Shown piece by piece: positions 19,174 to 28,047 of a DNA stretch of 64,000 nucleotides. The position numbers and the translations under genes are program-made. A model generated the notes under the pieces. The model made no database searches. It saw only the letters and a program-made list of their open reading frames with translations, and was not told the origin of the DNA. Numbering within the stretch: position 1 is the first letter of the stretch; each line of letters starts with the position of its first letter. The stretch is from a bacterium (lineage in GTDB: Bacteria; Ratteibacteria; UBA8468; B48-G9; DTJG01): contig JAJYYV010000003.1 of NCBI GenBank assembly GCA_021800535.1, positions 1 to 64,000 of the forward strand. The letters run 5' to 3'.

Positions 19174-20289
19174 TTATTTATTATTTAGATGTATTGTCAC
19201 TTCGCAATTTAAACCAACTCTTAATGGATATTTTTTATAATCATAAGGATAAAGTTTTATTCTTACAGGGACTCTCTGTACAATCTTTATATAATTGCCT
19301 GCAGCGTTTTCAGGCGGTAACAGGGAAAATCTGTCTCCTGTTCCTGCGTCTATATCTTCTACATAACCCTTAAATTTTATTCCAGGATAAGCATCCACAT
19401 TAACTGTAGCTTTTTCACCGGGTTTTATTTCATACATATCTGTCTCTTTAAAGTTTGCATTAATCCATGCTGGTTTTAAAGGGACCACCATAAGAAGCAT
19501 TTGCCCTGGTTGTACATCCTGGCCCGGTTCTACATTTTTTTGTGTTATTATTCCATTTATAGGGGATATTATATCTGTGTGTTTTAGGTTATTTTTGGCT
19601 ATATTAATCTGATTTTGTAATCCTTTTAACTGATTATTATAAGCAGCTATTTGTGCATAAATTTCTGCCACTTGATTTTTATAACTTAGAACCCCACTTA
19701 TTTGTGTTGAGGTGGCAGATATTTGTTTTTGCTGGGCTTGAACTTTTGAAAGAGCCGCATGATATAATTGGTTTTCTATTTCAAGCCTATTTTTGGAAAT
19801 TACTGCATGTTTATATAAATTTTGATATCTTTTAAGGTCAAGATATGCCTTATGCAGGTTGACATTATAACTTTCAAGTAGGGCTTTTTGGGCATTTATA
19901 TTATTTTGAAGTGTGCTAATCTGGGCAGAGGAAGATGTTTGTATAGCAATGCTTTTTTGTCCTAAACTCAATATGGTATTTTCTGTGGCATTATATTGAT
20001 GTTCTAAGGATTTAAGCTGATTTTTGTAATCAATAGGGTCAATCTTAACCAGAATTTGTCCCTTTTTCACATGATAAAAATTATCTACATACACTTTTTT
20101 GATAAGGCCGCCTACTTTTGGAGACATATAATAAATATGAGAGTCTACATGCGCATCACTTGTTGAAATAATACTGCGGCTATATATCCAATAAGCAATA
20201 GCTCCTAATGTGATTAGAATAACTATAGAAATTAAAACAATCTTTTTTTTATCAGACGATATTTTTACATTTGATATTTTTCCATTCAT
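19174..20289 (-). CDS. emrA: EmrA/HlyD-family membrane fusion protein
   Basis: 371 residues. One N-terminal membrane helix (about residues 17-37), then a split lipoyl domain (STSDAHVDSHIYYMSPKVGG and the later IISPINGIITQKNVEPGQDV), with a long coiled coil between. It bridges the inner-membrane pump to TolC. 20 bp separate it from emrB and 19 bp from the TolC gene. Confidence 0.93.
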   Translation of the reverse strand: MNGKISNVKISSDKKKIVLISIVILITLGAIAYWIYSRSIISTSDAHVDSHIYYMSPKVGGLIKKVYVDNFYHVKKGQILVKIDPIDYKNQLKSLEHQYNATENTILSLGQKSIAIQTSSSAQISTLQNNINAQKALLESYNVNLHKAYLDLKRYQNLYKHAVISKNRLEIENQLYHAALSKVQAQQKQISATSTQISGVLSYKNQVAEIYAQIAAYNNQLKGLQNQINIAKNNLKHTDIISPINGIITQKNVEPGQDVQPGQMLLMVVPLKPAWINANFKETDMYEIKPGEKATVNVDAYPGIKFKGYVEDIDAGTGDRFSLLPPENAAGNYIKIVQRVPVRIKLYPYDYKKYPLRVGLNCEVTIHLNNK

Positions 20290-20308
20290 TTTTTTGCTCC
20301 TCTCCTTT

Positions 20309-21649
20309 TCAATTAAATCTGATTAAATAATCAAAAGCATTGTCTTTACCAATAGAAAGTGAAAGATTTTCCAATGCTTTGGCATAGCCGTATATACTAT
20401 TATAATAATCCATTTCTGCTTGTGTAAGTAATGTTCTGGCATCCAAGATATCTGTAGATGTAGCAAGTTGATTTTTATACCTCAGGTTTGTAAGTTTATA
20501 ATTTTCTATTGCTTCTGCCACAGATGTTTTTGCTACAGATATATTATTATAAGCAACCATAGCCTGGTTGTATGCATTTAAAATCTGTGTTTGGGCATAG
20601 GTTTTTAAATTATTTAATTCTTCCTGCAAAGATTTTTCCTGTAAATTTATAGCCTGTACTTTATTTTTTGTTTTTCCCCAGTTAAAAATGTTCCATGATG
20701 CTATTAAAAGCAAACTATACATAGAATTATTTGAATATCTGTTTTCATCTATATCTGCATTTTCCCCTGCTCTGCTATAATTCCCTATAAGTTCAATCTG
20801 AGGATAATAGGCGGATTTTGTCTCTCCGATTTCAGATTTTGCTTTATATATAGCAAAAGATAAAGCTTTTATATCAGGTCTTTGATATATATCAGAATAA
20901 AGAGATTTTAAAGTGTCTTTTAGTGGCATTACTTTTTTAATTTGAGTAAAAGTATGCTGTTTTTCTATAGGTTCATTTATAAGTTGATTAAGTTGGGCTA
21001 TTGCATTGATAAGATTTGTTTGTGCCTGTTGTAGTTCTTGTTTGGAATTATAATAGGCAACTTCTGACTTTAAAAGGTCTACACTTGGTATAAGTCCGTT
21101 TTTAAAAAAATATTGTGCATCTTTTAAATGAGAAGAAAACTCTTTAGATGTAATCTGTCTTACTTTTAGAATTTTTTGTGCGTATAATACATTTAAATAA
21201 GCAATTTTTGCATTTGTAACAATCTGATTTTTAATAAGGCCAATCTGTGCTTTTGAAAACAATTCATTATATTTGGCATATTTGTATTTATTTAATAAAT
21301 ATAAGGAAAACAGGGGTTGACTTACAGTTAAATTCCATTGGAAATTACTTGTAGAACTCATAAAAATTTTACTATTATTTACTATTTGATATGGTTGTTG
21401 ACTAAGTTTCTTATATGAATAGTTGGTGGAAACATCAGGTAAAAAATTTTTAAATTCACTTTCCTTTATATTTTTACTGCTTTGATAAAGCAATTTATAT
21501 TGTTTGATAATATAATTATTGTTAGAAGCCCTGGTTTCAACCTCTTTTAGATTTAAAGCATAACAATTTCCTGAAAAGAAAATTATAGTTAGAATGGAAA
21601 AACTTATAAATATAAATTTTTTATGAAACAATATTTTTTTTATAGACAT
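20309..21649 (-). CDS. tolC: TolC-family outer membrane efflux protein
   Basis: 446 residues. Signal peptide at residues about 10-31 (IFISFSILTIIFFSGNCYA), followed by the duplicated helical-barrel repeats typical of OEP proteins (LNVLYAQKILKVRQ, GLIPSVDLLKSEVAYYNS, DILDARTLLTQAEMDYYNS). First gene of the tolC-emrA-emrB operon. Its promoter region carries an ArsR-type palindrome and a Fur box, both pushed away from the start by an inverted-repeat element. Confidence 0.93.
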   Translation of the reverse strand: MSIKKILFHKKFIFISFSILTIIFFSGNCYALNLKEVETRASNNNYIIKQYKLLYQSSKNIKESEFKNFLPDVSTNYSYKKLSQQPYQIVNNSKIFMSSTSNFQWNLTVSQPLFSLYLLNKYKYAKYNELFSKAQIGLIKNQIVTNAKIAYLNVLYAQKILKVRQITSKEFSSHLKDAQYFFKNGLIPSVDLLKSEVAYYNSKQELQQAQTNLINAIAQLNQLINEPIEKQHTFTQIKKVMPLKDTLKSLYSDIYQRPDIKALSFAIYKAKSEIGETKSAYYPQIELIGNYSRAGENADIDENRYSNNSMYSLLLIASWNIFNWGKTKNKVQAINLQEKSLQEELNNLKTYAQTQILNAYNQAMVAYNNISVAKTSVAEAIENYKLTNLRYKNQLATSTDILDARTLLTQAEMDYYNSIYGYAKALENLSLSIGKDNAFDYLIRFN

Positions 21650-21663
21650 TGTTCTTCTCCATT

Positions 21664-21824
21664 GTAAATACTCAGTGAAGTATGTTTAAAATAAGTTTGA
21701 ATTGTCTTTTCAGCCTTCGGCTGATTCGCCGTGTTGTGTGGCGAAGAAATGAGAAGAGCAATTCATAACTTAATTCTTACTTTAGTTAGTATAAAAAAAA
21801 TAACAGTGTTTACTGAATATCTAC
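21664..21824. repeat. MITE-like element, type A copy 1 (complete)
   Basis: 161 bp with ends GTAAATACTCAGTGAA (21664-21679) and TACTGAATATCTAC (21811-21824) in inverted orientation. Inside is an imperfect palindrome: ATAAGTTTGAATTGTCTTT (21691-21709) pairs with AAGAGCAATTCATAACTTA (21754-21772) around a variable GCC-TTCGG loop. The same interior occurs at 30481 and 34847. It lies between the tolC start and its putative operators. Confidence 0.75.
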
Positions 21825-21862
21825 TCTCCATTTATTGTTATTAAAAAAATTAAATTGCTATT

Positions 21863-21884
21863 TATATGCCATATTTAGTATATA
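21863..21884. promoter_or_regulatory. ArsR-type palindromic operator, tolC-emrAB
   Basis: 22-bp near-palindrome with half sites TATATGCC and AGTATATA. It matches sites at 23100, 24918 and 34764. It lies 214 bp upstream of tolC; without the 161-bp inserted element the distance would be about 53 bp, close to that of the other sites. Confidence 0.65.
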
Positions 21885-21919
21885 TTAATATAAGAATAAA
21901 AATCTGTCAAATTTTAAAT

Positions 21920-21938
21920 GAAAATGATTATCATTATA
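21920..21938. promoter_or_regulatory. fur box: Fur box upstream of tolC-emrAB
   Basis: GAAAATGATTATCATTATA agrees closely with the classical GATAATGATAATCATTATC. Fur-family regulators bind such sites with iron. The nearest transcript is the tolC operon, with the repeat element in between. Confidence 0.7.
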
Positions 21939-22055
21939 ATATAATTTTTTTATAAATCAAAAATTTATTTTCATAAATGTCAGAATCTGTCACGGGTCTT
22001 CTGTATTATATCCCTGGCCTGAATTCTCTGAATTTATCATACTAACAAGATATGG

Positions 22056-22493
22056 TTACCATATTGAAGAATTATATAAAACACTTAATCCATATAAATC
22101 TACATCATTATCATTTATGGATGAGGTTGTGGAATTTTCATTTACTTTGGCAAAGAATCCTTGAGCGGATAATTTTGAAATTGTTTGAGGGGTATAATTA
22201 ACTTTTATGGCATCAAATGATTTTTGTATGCCTAAAGTTGAACCAAGTAAAGGCCCTAATTCTTTTGAGGCATTTAGGGCATTATATTGGCTTCCAATAA
22301 CAAATCCTTCTCCTATTTTCAGGTTTTGTCTTCCTATTGTCAGGTTAAGTCCTGGGGTAAAAATATTATCAATCTTTATATATGCAAGGTTAAGAATAAA
22401 ATCCCTATAGCAATTCCAAATATCAGAAGTAATTTTTTCACGAATAAATATGTTCTCATCTATTAGAACAGGGGATGCAAACAAATTCTCCAT
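22056..22493 (-). pseudogene. Remnant of an outer-membrane porin (alginate-export-like)
   Basis: 145 open residues that read like the middle of a beta-barrel: NLTIGRQNLKIGEGFVIGSQ, then KSFDAIKVNYTP and YGLSVLYNSSIW. No signal peptide and no C-terminal barrel strand. The beginning overlaps the end of the FmdE-family gene by 38 bp, which a real start would not normally do. Most likely a fragment left by deletion. The assignment to the alginate_exp-like group rests on the GRQ...G pattern only. Confidence 0.5.
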
Positions 22494-23052
22494 TTTTTAT
22501 CTGTAAGTATCTTTCAAAAACATATTCCCCGCATACTGCGCATTTGTTCTTATTAAATGAGTTTTTAATTGGCGTAATCTTAAAATCAGGTTTTGGTTCA
22601 ATCTTAAACATAGATTCATCTGATTGTTGATAAACCCAGTTTATTACTTCATCTACAACACTTGAAGGAATTTGTGAAGGTTCCACTCCTTTTTTACGAT
22701 ATACAAAAAATTCAAATTTTCCCATTTCATCAATAAATTTTGGTAAGAGGGAATAACGGACTGCTTCTTTTTGTGGATGATAAAAAGTTGCAGCTAATTT
22801 CCCGTAAAATGTTTTTTCTATCAAACCCTTGCCATAGGTTGCCCCGGTTGCTATCTGTATTCCATCTACCATGCATGTTTGCGGATGTCCTTTACCTATT
22901 TCAGCAAAAACCAGAAGACCATGGTCTTTTACATATCCTTCTTTAAGATATTCTAATGCCAATTTTCCCATTCTATAGCCAATAGGCATAAATGGACATT
23001 TATGCCCATGAAACTCCCATGCCCATTCAGGCGGAACAAATTTTTTTTTCAT
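22456..23052 (-). CDS. FmdE-family protein with C-terminal zinc finger
   Basis: 198 residues from ATG 23052, chosen because GGAGG precedes it; an upstream ATG at 23109 is open but lacks a site. Core motif EFHGHKCPFMPIGYRMGKLA and the CMVDGIQIATGATYGKG segment match FmdE; the end carries CAVCGEY...CIPC, a Cys4 zinc ribbon. FmdE homologues outside methanogens are of unclear role, often linked to molybdenum/tungsten or metal handling. An ArsR-type palindrome lies 48 bp upstream. Confidence 0.85.
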   Translation of the reverse strand: MKKKFVPPEWAWEFHGHKCPFMPIGYRMGKLALEYLKEGYVKDHGLLVFAEIGKGHPQTCMVDGIQIATGATYGKGLIEKTFYGKLAATFYHPQKEAVRYSLLPKFIDEMGKFEFFVYRKKGVEPSQIPSSVVDEVINWVYQQSDESMFKIEPKPDFKITPIKNSFNKNKCAVCGEYVFERYLQIKNGEFVCIPCSNR

Positions 23053-23099
23053 ACTGCCTCCTTTTTCTCCTTTTATTGTGTAAATTATTAATATATTGT

Positions 23100-23121
23100 T
23101 ATATGCCAATACTTACATATA
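23100..23121. promoter_or_regulatory. ArsR-type palindromic operator, FmdE gene
   Basis: Half sites TATATGCCAA and TTACATATA form a 22-bp near-palindrome, matching the sites at 21863, 24918 and 34764. It is 48 bp upstream of the ATG at 23052. Confidence 0.65.
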
Positions 23122-23174
23122 TTTTAAAACATATTTTATATCTGTCAAATTTTTTTGGTTAGATACTAATTTTA

Positions 23175-23189
23175 GTAAATATTCACTGA
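23175..23189. repeat. Inverted-repeat end, left flank of hicAB
   Basis: GTAAATATTCACTGA is the exact reverse complement of 23794-23808. The same end sequence bounds the small elements at 17340 and 21664. Confidence 0.8.
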
Positions 23190-23215
23190 TAAAATTGGAA
23201 TTGGGACAAAATTAT

Positions 23216-23437
23216 TTAAGTTAAAGATTTATCTTTGCTAATACCTGTTTCTTTGATGATTGCCCGTAATGTCCCTTTTGGAATATCACCTGGATGATTG
23301 GGAACAGTGGTACGCCTTCGAGTTTGAGGATTATACCAAATTTCATGACTTCCTTTATCTTCTCTATCAAAAACAAATCCTGCTGCACGCAATTTCTTTA
23401 TTACTTTTTGATATGTAAAGGCTGGTAGTTTACTCAT
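23216..23437 (-). CDS. hicA: HicA-family mRNA interferase toxin
   Basis: 73 residues. Seen: YQKVIKKLRAAGFVFDREDKGSHEIWY, with the catalytic histidine in GSH, then TVPNHPGDIPKGTLRAIIKE, the whole HicA dsRBD-like fold. The toxin cleaves mRNA. It overlaps hicB by 4 bp; here the antitoxin is first. The pair sits between two exact inverted repeats. Confidence 0.93.
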   Translation of the reverse strand: MSKLPAFTYQKVIKKLRAAGFVFDREDKGSHEIWYNPQTRRRTTVPNHPGDIPKGTLRAIIKETGISKDKSLT

Positions 23438-23676
23438 ACATTTACAGGAATTTGTAAGTTTTCAATTTTCGCTTTTGGAGATTTTAAACTTTTTGGAAGG
23501 GGGTCCCCATGTGATATACAAGATTCAATAATTTTTCTACCAACATCTTGGGCTATTTCAATTGTTTCAGCAATAGTTCTTCCTTGAGCTATTAATCCTT
23601 GAATTGTATCACTTGTTGCTAAATATCCACCTTCTTTTAATTTTTTAATCTTTATATGTAATAAATATTCACTCAT
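23434..23676 (-). CDS. hicB: HicB-family antitoxin
   Basis: 80 residues. KKLKEGGYLATSDTIQGLIAQG and TIAETIEIAQDVGRKIIES are the HicB partial RNase-H-like fold. No separate DNA-binding domain is obvious. It neutralises HicA. The TATAAT box is 6 bases from the ATG, implying a leaderless mRNA. Confidence 0.9.
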   Translation of the reverse strand: MSEYLLHIKIKKLKEGGYLATSDTIQGLIAQGRTIAETIEIAQDVGRKIIESCISHGDPLPKSLKSPKAKIENLQIPVNV

Positions 23677-23682
23677 GAAATA

Positions 23683-23711
23683 ATTATATCATTTACATTG
23701 ATTTTTGTGAA
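23683..23711 (-). promoter_or_regulatory. Sigma-70-type promoter of hicBA (leaderless)
   Basis: On the minus strand: TTCACA (23711-23706), 17-bp spacer, TATAAT (23688-23683), then 6 bases to ATG 23676. The transcript would start at or next to the start codon. Confidence 0.6.
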
Positions 23712-23793
23712 ATATTCGCATTGTGTTAAAATTCTTACAGAAGGAAGTTTAGTTTTTACTCTGTGTCTCTGTGCCTGTCTATATACACGTGTC

Positions 23794-23808
23794 TCAGTGA
23801 ATATTTAC
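23794..23808. repeat. Inverted-repeat end, right flank of hicAB
   Basis: TCAGTGAATATTTAC, an exact inverted copy of 23175-23189. The adjoining AGTTTTTACTCTGTG (23753-23767) also occurs inside the element at 17340-17565, so this flank carries part of the same element family. Confidence 0.8.
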
Positions 23809-23824
23809 TTTCTACATTCAAGTT

Positions 23825-24892
23825 TCAAACTTTCCAGAGCAATGCCTTGATATTGTTTTTTACTGATTTTTTAAACATTAATGCAAAATTGACTAATCCT
23901 ATCATTACAGGTACTTCTATTAATGGACCGATTACAGCAGCAAAAGCCACGCCCGAATTAATTCCAAATACAGCCACTGCAACTGCAATTGCTAATTCAA
24001 AATTATTGCTGGCAGCTGTAAATGCTAAAGTTGTTGATTTTTTATATCCTGCCGCAAATTTATTTGCCATATAAAAACTCAGTACAAACATTACAACAAA
24101 ATAAATTAAAAGAGGTATAGCAATCCGGACCACATTTAAAGGAATTTCTACAATTAATTTTCCCTGTAAACTAAACATTACTATAATAGTAAATAAAAGT
24201 GCTATTAATGTTATAGGGCTTATCTTGGAAATAAATTTAGTATGATACCATTGTTTGCTTTTCTTTTTGATTAATGCAAATCGTATAATGATTCCAGCTA
24301 AAAACGGTATTCCAAGATAAATAAAAACGCTTTTTGCAATTTCTGCGATACTTATATGAATAACGCTGCCTTTTAGACCAAACAATGGAGGAAGTTTCGT
24401 AATAAATATCCATGCATAAATAGAGTAGAAAACCACTTGAAATATACTATTAAAGGCCACCAGACCAGCAGCATATTCTGTATCTCCTTCAGCAAGGTCA
24501 TTCCAAACCAGTACCATGGCAATACACCTTGCTAAACCAATCATTATCAAACCGATCATATATTGCGGATAACTTCTTAAAAATATAATAGCCAGAAGGA
24601 ACATTAATATTGGGCCTATAATCCAATTTTGCAGTAAAGAAAGTCCAAGAACCTTCCAGTCGCTAAACACATCTGCAATCTCTTCATATTTTACTTTAGC
24701 AAGAGGTGGATACATCATAAGAATAAGGCCTATTGCAATTGGAATATTTGTGGTTCCAATAGTAAAATGTCCCCAGAATTTAGAAATGGTGGGGAAAAAG
24801 AATCCTAATCCTACACCGACTGCCATAGCCAAAAAAATCCATAGGGTTAAAAATCTATCTAAAAATGATAATTTCTTTTTAGTATTTTCCAT
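23825..24892 (-). CDS. acr3: Acr3-type arsenite efflux permease
   Basis: 355 residues, about 10 membrane segments. Family landmarks: [14 protein letters not shown], the conserved cysteine in [19 protein letters not shown], and [14 protein letters not shown] near the end. Acr3 exports arsenite. No arsenate reductase is adjacent, but a thioredoxin-like protein is. An ArsR-type palindrome is 26 bp upstream. Confidence 0.94.
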   Translation of the reverse strand: MENTKKKLSFLDRFLTLWIFLAMAVGVGLGFFFPTISKFWGHFTIGTTNIPIAIGLILMMYPPLAKVKYEEIADVFSDWKVLGLSLLQNWIIGPILMFLLAIIFLRSYPQYMIGLIMIGLARCIAMVLVWNDLAEGDTEYAAGLVAFNSIFQVVFYSIYAWIFITKLPPLFGLKGSVIHISIAEIAKSVFIYLGIPFLAGIIIRFALIKKKSKQWYHTKFISKISPITLIALLFTIIVMFSLQGKLIVEIPLNVVRIAIPLLIYFVVMFVLSFYMANKFAAGYKKSTTLAFTAASNNFELAIAVAVAVFGINSGVAFAAVIGPLIEVPVMIGLVNFALMFKKSVKNNIKALLWKV

Positions 24893-24917
24893 AAATTTAT
24901 ATTTTAATTTAATATTA

Positions 24918-24939
24918 TATATGCCAAACTTAGCATATA
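24918..24939. promoter_or_regulatory. ArsR-type palindromic operator, acr3
   Basis: The most symmetric of four copies: TATATGCCAA and TTAGCATATA arms around two central bases. It sits 26 bp before acr3, a position that fits repression. Confidence 0.72.
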
Positions 24940-24985
24940 TTTTATCATAGATATTTTTTTTGTCAATAGTATAAAAATGTAAATT

Positions 24986-25309
24986 TTAAAATTCTTGTTT
25001 AAAGAAGTTTTTTAGTCTTTCCTTTATGAAATTTTTTGGTAAAATACCACTTTTTTTATTGTCTATATCAAAAGTTCTACAAGCATAATTAACCTCTGTA
25101 GGTTTTTTTAGGGTATATATATCAATTCCATTTATATAAATTGAAGGAGACCCTAAAAAATTAACCTCTTTTGCTTTTTCAATTGTTTCTACATTTATTT
25201 GTTTGATTTTAACAGATAAATGTAATTCTTTTAACGCTTCTTTCAAATTATTCAATGTCGGTTGCGAATTAGGACAACCACTAAAGTATAAAAACTCTAT
25301 TTGGTTCAT
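24986..25309 (-). CDS. Thioredoxin-like (DF-family) protein
   Basis: 107 residues from ATG 25309, preceded by AGGAGA; the ATG at 25327 is unlikely. N-terminal IEFLYFSGCPNSQPTLNNLK places a single Cys in a thioredoxin-type CxxS site, followed by EVNFLGSPSIYINGIDI, the cis-Pro region. Related proteins travel with arsenic and mercury genes, sometimes with selenocysteine. It is encoded just upstream of acr3. Function unproven. Confidence 0.75.
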   Translation of the reverse strand: MNQIEFLYFSGCPNSQPTLNNLKEALKELHLSVKIKQINVETIEKAKEVNFLGSPSIYINGIDIYTLKKPTEVNYACRTFDIDNKKSGILPKNFIKERLKNFFKQEF

Positions 25310-25489
25310 AAGTTCTCCTGCTTTCATTTGGAATTTTAGTTAAAAACTTTTTAGGGATGTATTAAAAAATTGGCTTTAAATTTTTAGAAATATTAAGACC
25401 TGTTTTACCAAGAATTCTTTTTAATAACATACTATTTATTATAACATTATTAATCAATTCAATTATAGTAAATAATTTTGTTACTGGTT

Positions 25490-26320
25490 CTAACAGGCTA
25501 AATATTTTACTAATGCATCATGTGCCGCTGCTACAATTCTATATACAGTTGGTCCATCTGTTAGATAAGGTTGCGTTGCCATTTGAAAGGTTTCTAATTC
25601 TGTTACAGAAACTCTTTTTTGTATAGCTAATCCAATAATATTAGTCATTTCACCGGCTGATATTCCTCCAGCAACTTGTCCTCCTAATAATACACCAGAC
25701 TGTTTAGAAAAAATCAGTCTGACTATTACTTTATTTGTTCCTGGCATACTTCGTGGATGTTTATCTGCTCCTTCTGTATTCCCTGTAATAATGTCAAAGC
25801 CTTCTTTTTTGGCACTTACCTGGTTAAGGCCTGCTGAACCCAAAACCAATCCATCTATATATGTGGCATAAATTCCAATAGTTCCTTTATTTTCCCTGAT
25901 AAGTCGTATTTTATAAAGATTTGCAGCGGCAATTTTGGCTTCAGCTCCTGCAATGGATGCAAGCATAACCGGAGATACTTTTCTTGTAAAAAAATCTTTT
26001 TTTTCTGCACAATCTCCTATAGCAATAATATCCGGGTCTGAAGTACGCATATATTCATCTGTCCAGATACCTTTTCCTCTACCCAAATCTAATCCTGCAT
26101 CTACTGCAATCTTTGTGTTTGGAACTGCTCCTATACCTAAAACAACACTATCTGCTTTTAATTCTTTGCCATTTTCCAATTTTACTGCTTCAACTTTATT
26201 TTTTCCCAGAATTTCCACAACTTTGCTATTAAGAAAAAGTTGTATTCCCTTATTTTTAATTTTCTCTTCAGCCAATAGAGAAAAATCTTCATCAAAAGAG
26301 TTTGCCAGTAAATGTGGCAA
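25490..26320 (-). pseudogene. NADH oxidase/CoA-disulfide-reductase-like flavoprotein, N-terminus missing
   Basis: 276 residues matching the C-terminal two thirds of a pyridine-nucleotide disulfide oxidoreductase: NAD-domain tail, VVLGIGAVPNTKIA, TSDPDIIAIGDCAE (FAD-binding end) and a complete dimerisation domain with TQPYLTDGPTVYRIV. The N-terminal FAD domain with its GxGxxG and redox Cys (about 170 residues) is absent. The frame ends at a TGA just upstream. It abuts, head to head, another truncated gene at 26312, so this is a breakpoint. Confidence 0.8.
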
Positions 26321-26797
26321 AGCCTTGAAGTTTACGGATGTTCAGATTTTTCTAAAGAGTTTAAAGATAAAGTGATAGATTTAAAAGGAAAATTCATAGA
26401 AATAGAAAAATTTACAGAAATCTATAAAAATATTTATCTAACCGGTACATTAGAAGGAAACCACAAAGGAAAATATATTTCAGAACAAGCCCTGTTTATA
26501 AAAACAGATAATGGAGTTAGTATAATAACCGGATGTTCACATTTTGGAATTTTAAATATTTTTAGTATACTTAATAATTGTTTACAGCAACAGGATATAT
26601 ATTTAATAATGGGAGGATTCCATTTAAAAGATACTGATAAAAAATCTATTGAATATATAGTCAGTCGGTTTAAAAAAAATAATGTAAAGAAAGTTGCTCC
26701 TACCCATTGTTCAGGAAAACAAACAGAGGAAATTTTTAAAGATATTTATAAAGAAAATTTTATATATGTAAAAGTAGGACAAACAATAAGGATATAA
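26312..26797 (+). pseudogene. Metallo-beta-lactamase-fold hydrolase, N-terminus missing
   Basis: 161 residues, C-terminal half of an MBL-fold protein of the pterin-phosphate-synthase-like group: NIYLTGTLEG, TGCSHFGILNIF, IYLIMGGFHLKD and VAPTHCSGKQTEEIF supply the late metal ligands. The N-terminal HxHxDH motif is missing. TAA precedes the first ATG directly. The break coincides with that of the flavoprotein on the other strand. The intact form would belong with the Mrp gene downstream. Confidence 0.8.
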
Positions 26798-26801
26798 TAA
26801 A

Positions 26802-27614
26802 ATGGCTACAGAAAAACAAGAAAATGAATTAAAAAAAATAGAGGATTTATTGAAAAAAAATATGGCCCAGATTAAATCTAAAATTTTAATTCTTTCAAAT
26901 AAAGGCGGGGTAGGTAAAAGTTTTATAAGTTCCAATATAGCAGTTTTTTTAAGTAAAAATAATAAAGTCGGATTAATGGATGCTGATATTCATGGCCCTT
27001 CCATAGGTAAAATATTAGGGTTTGAAGGAGAAAGATTATATAGTAAAGAAAATAATATCATTCCTTATCAGATTAATCCTAATTTGGTGGCTGTTTCCAT
27101 GTCTTCTTTTATTGAAAATTCTGACACTCCCCTTATATGGAGAGGCCCGTTAAAAATGAGTATCATAAGACAATTTTTAGCAGAAGTGGAATGGGGGATT
27201 TTAGATTATCTTATTATAGATTCCCCTCCGGGGACAGGGGATGAACCTTTATCTATATGTCAATTAATTCCTGGTTTAACAGGAGCAATCATTGTTACAA
27301 CACCTCAGGAAATAGCCCTATTAGACTCAAGAAAATGTGTAAATTTCCTTAGGCAGCTTTCTATACCTATACTGGGAATTGTAGAAAATATGAGCGGTTT
27401 TGTTTGCCCTAATTGCGGGTTTAAAATTGACTTGTTTAAATCCGGTGGGGGCCAAATAGCCTCTAAAGAATTAAATGTTCCATTTCTTGGTAAAATTCCT
27501 TTTATTCCTGAGGTGGTGGAATCAATGGATAAAGGAACTCCATTTGTTGATATATATCCGGATTCAGAAATTACAAAAGATATTGAAAAAATTTGTGTAT
27601 CTCTACCTAAATAG
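26802..27614 (+). CDS. mrp: Mrp/NBP35-family iron-sulfur carrier ATPase
   Basis: 270 residues. Deviant Walker A SNKGGVGKSF near residue 35, DADIHGPSIGKILG, DYLIIDSPPGTGDEPLS, and a C-terminal CPNC pair (GFVCPNCGFK) that can hold a bridging Fe-S cluster. Mrp proteins bind and transfer Fe-S clusters. It follows the broken MBL gene by 4 bp and converges on the methyltransferase remnant with an 8-bp overlap. Confidence 0.92.
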   Translation: MATEKQENELKKIEDLLKKNMAQIKSKILILSNKGGVGKSFISSNIAVFLSKNNKVGLMDADIHGPSIGKILGFEGERLYSKENNIIPYQINPNLVAVSMSSFIENSDTPLIWRGPLKMSIIRQFLAEVEWGILDYLIIDSPPGTGDEPLSICQLIPGLTGAIIVTTPQEIALLDSRKCVNFLRQLSIPILGIVENMSGFVCPNCGFKIDLFKSGGGQIASKELNVPFLGKIPFIPEVVESMDKGTPFVDIYPDSEITKDIEKICVSLPK

Positions 27615-28047
27615 ATAAATCATTAGATTTTAGGGCACTAATTACTACAAAACCTCCCTGGTCAAATCCTTTTTTAGGAGTTTCAATTACATTTATATTA
27701 TCCGGGAAATCAAAAATTGTCTGATAATAAGAAAAAGAATCAAAACCTGTATCTTTAAGCAGGTCTATCACTTCCTGAACACTTAAAAAATTTGCTTTTT
27801 CATAGAATACACTTTTTTTATGCTGATAAAATTCCCCCAAAAAATTTTTTTTGTCTACTATTCCAATGATTATTTTACCTTTTTTCTTTAAAACCCTGGC
27901 AGATTCTTCTATAACCTTTTTAGGATTTTCAACAAAACATAATGTAATAATAATTATGACATAATCAAAAGCAGAATTTTTATATGGGAGATTTTCTCCT
28001 TGTCCATGTTGAACATCTATACCCCTTTTTTTTGTTAATATTATTTT
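27607..28047 (-). pseudogene. Class I SAM methyltransferase, N-terminus missing
   Basis: One open frame of about 146 codons with no standard start codon before TTG 27840. It reads GIDVQHGQGENLPYKNSAFD, TLCFVENPKKVIEESARVLK, KKGKIIIGIVDKKNFLGEFY: motifs II-III of a UbiE-like methyltransferase, but motif I (the SAM glycine loop) is missing. It begins directly at the stop of the CDF-NifX gene. Probably a deletion remnant. Confidence 0.75.

Noticed and set aside
25328-25489. Short minus-strand frame (about 22 residues, ILGKTGLNISKNLKPIF) between the flavoprotein remnant and the thioredoxin-like gene
   Set aside because: Faintly like the start of an aldo/keto reductase, but too short and without a ribosome site to call.
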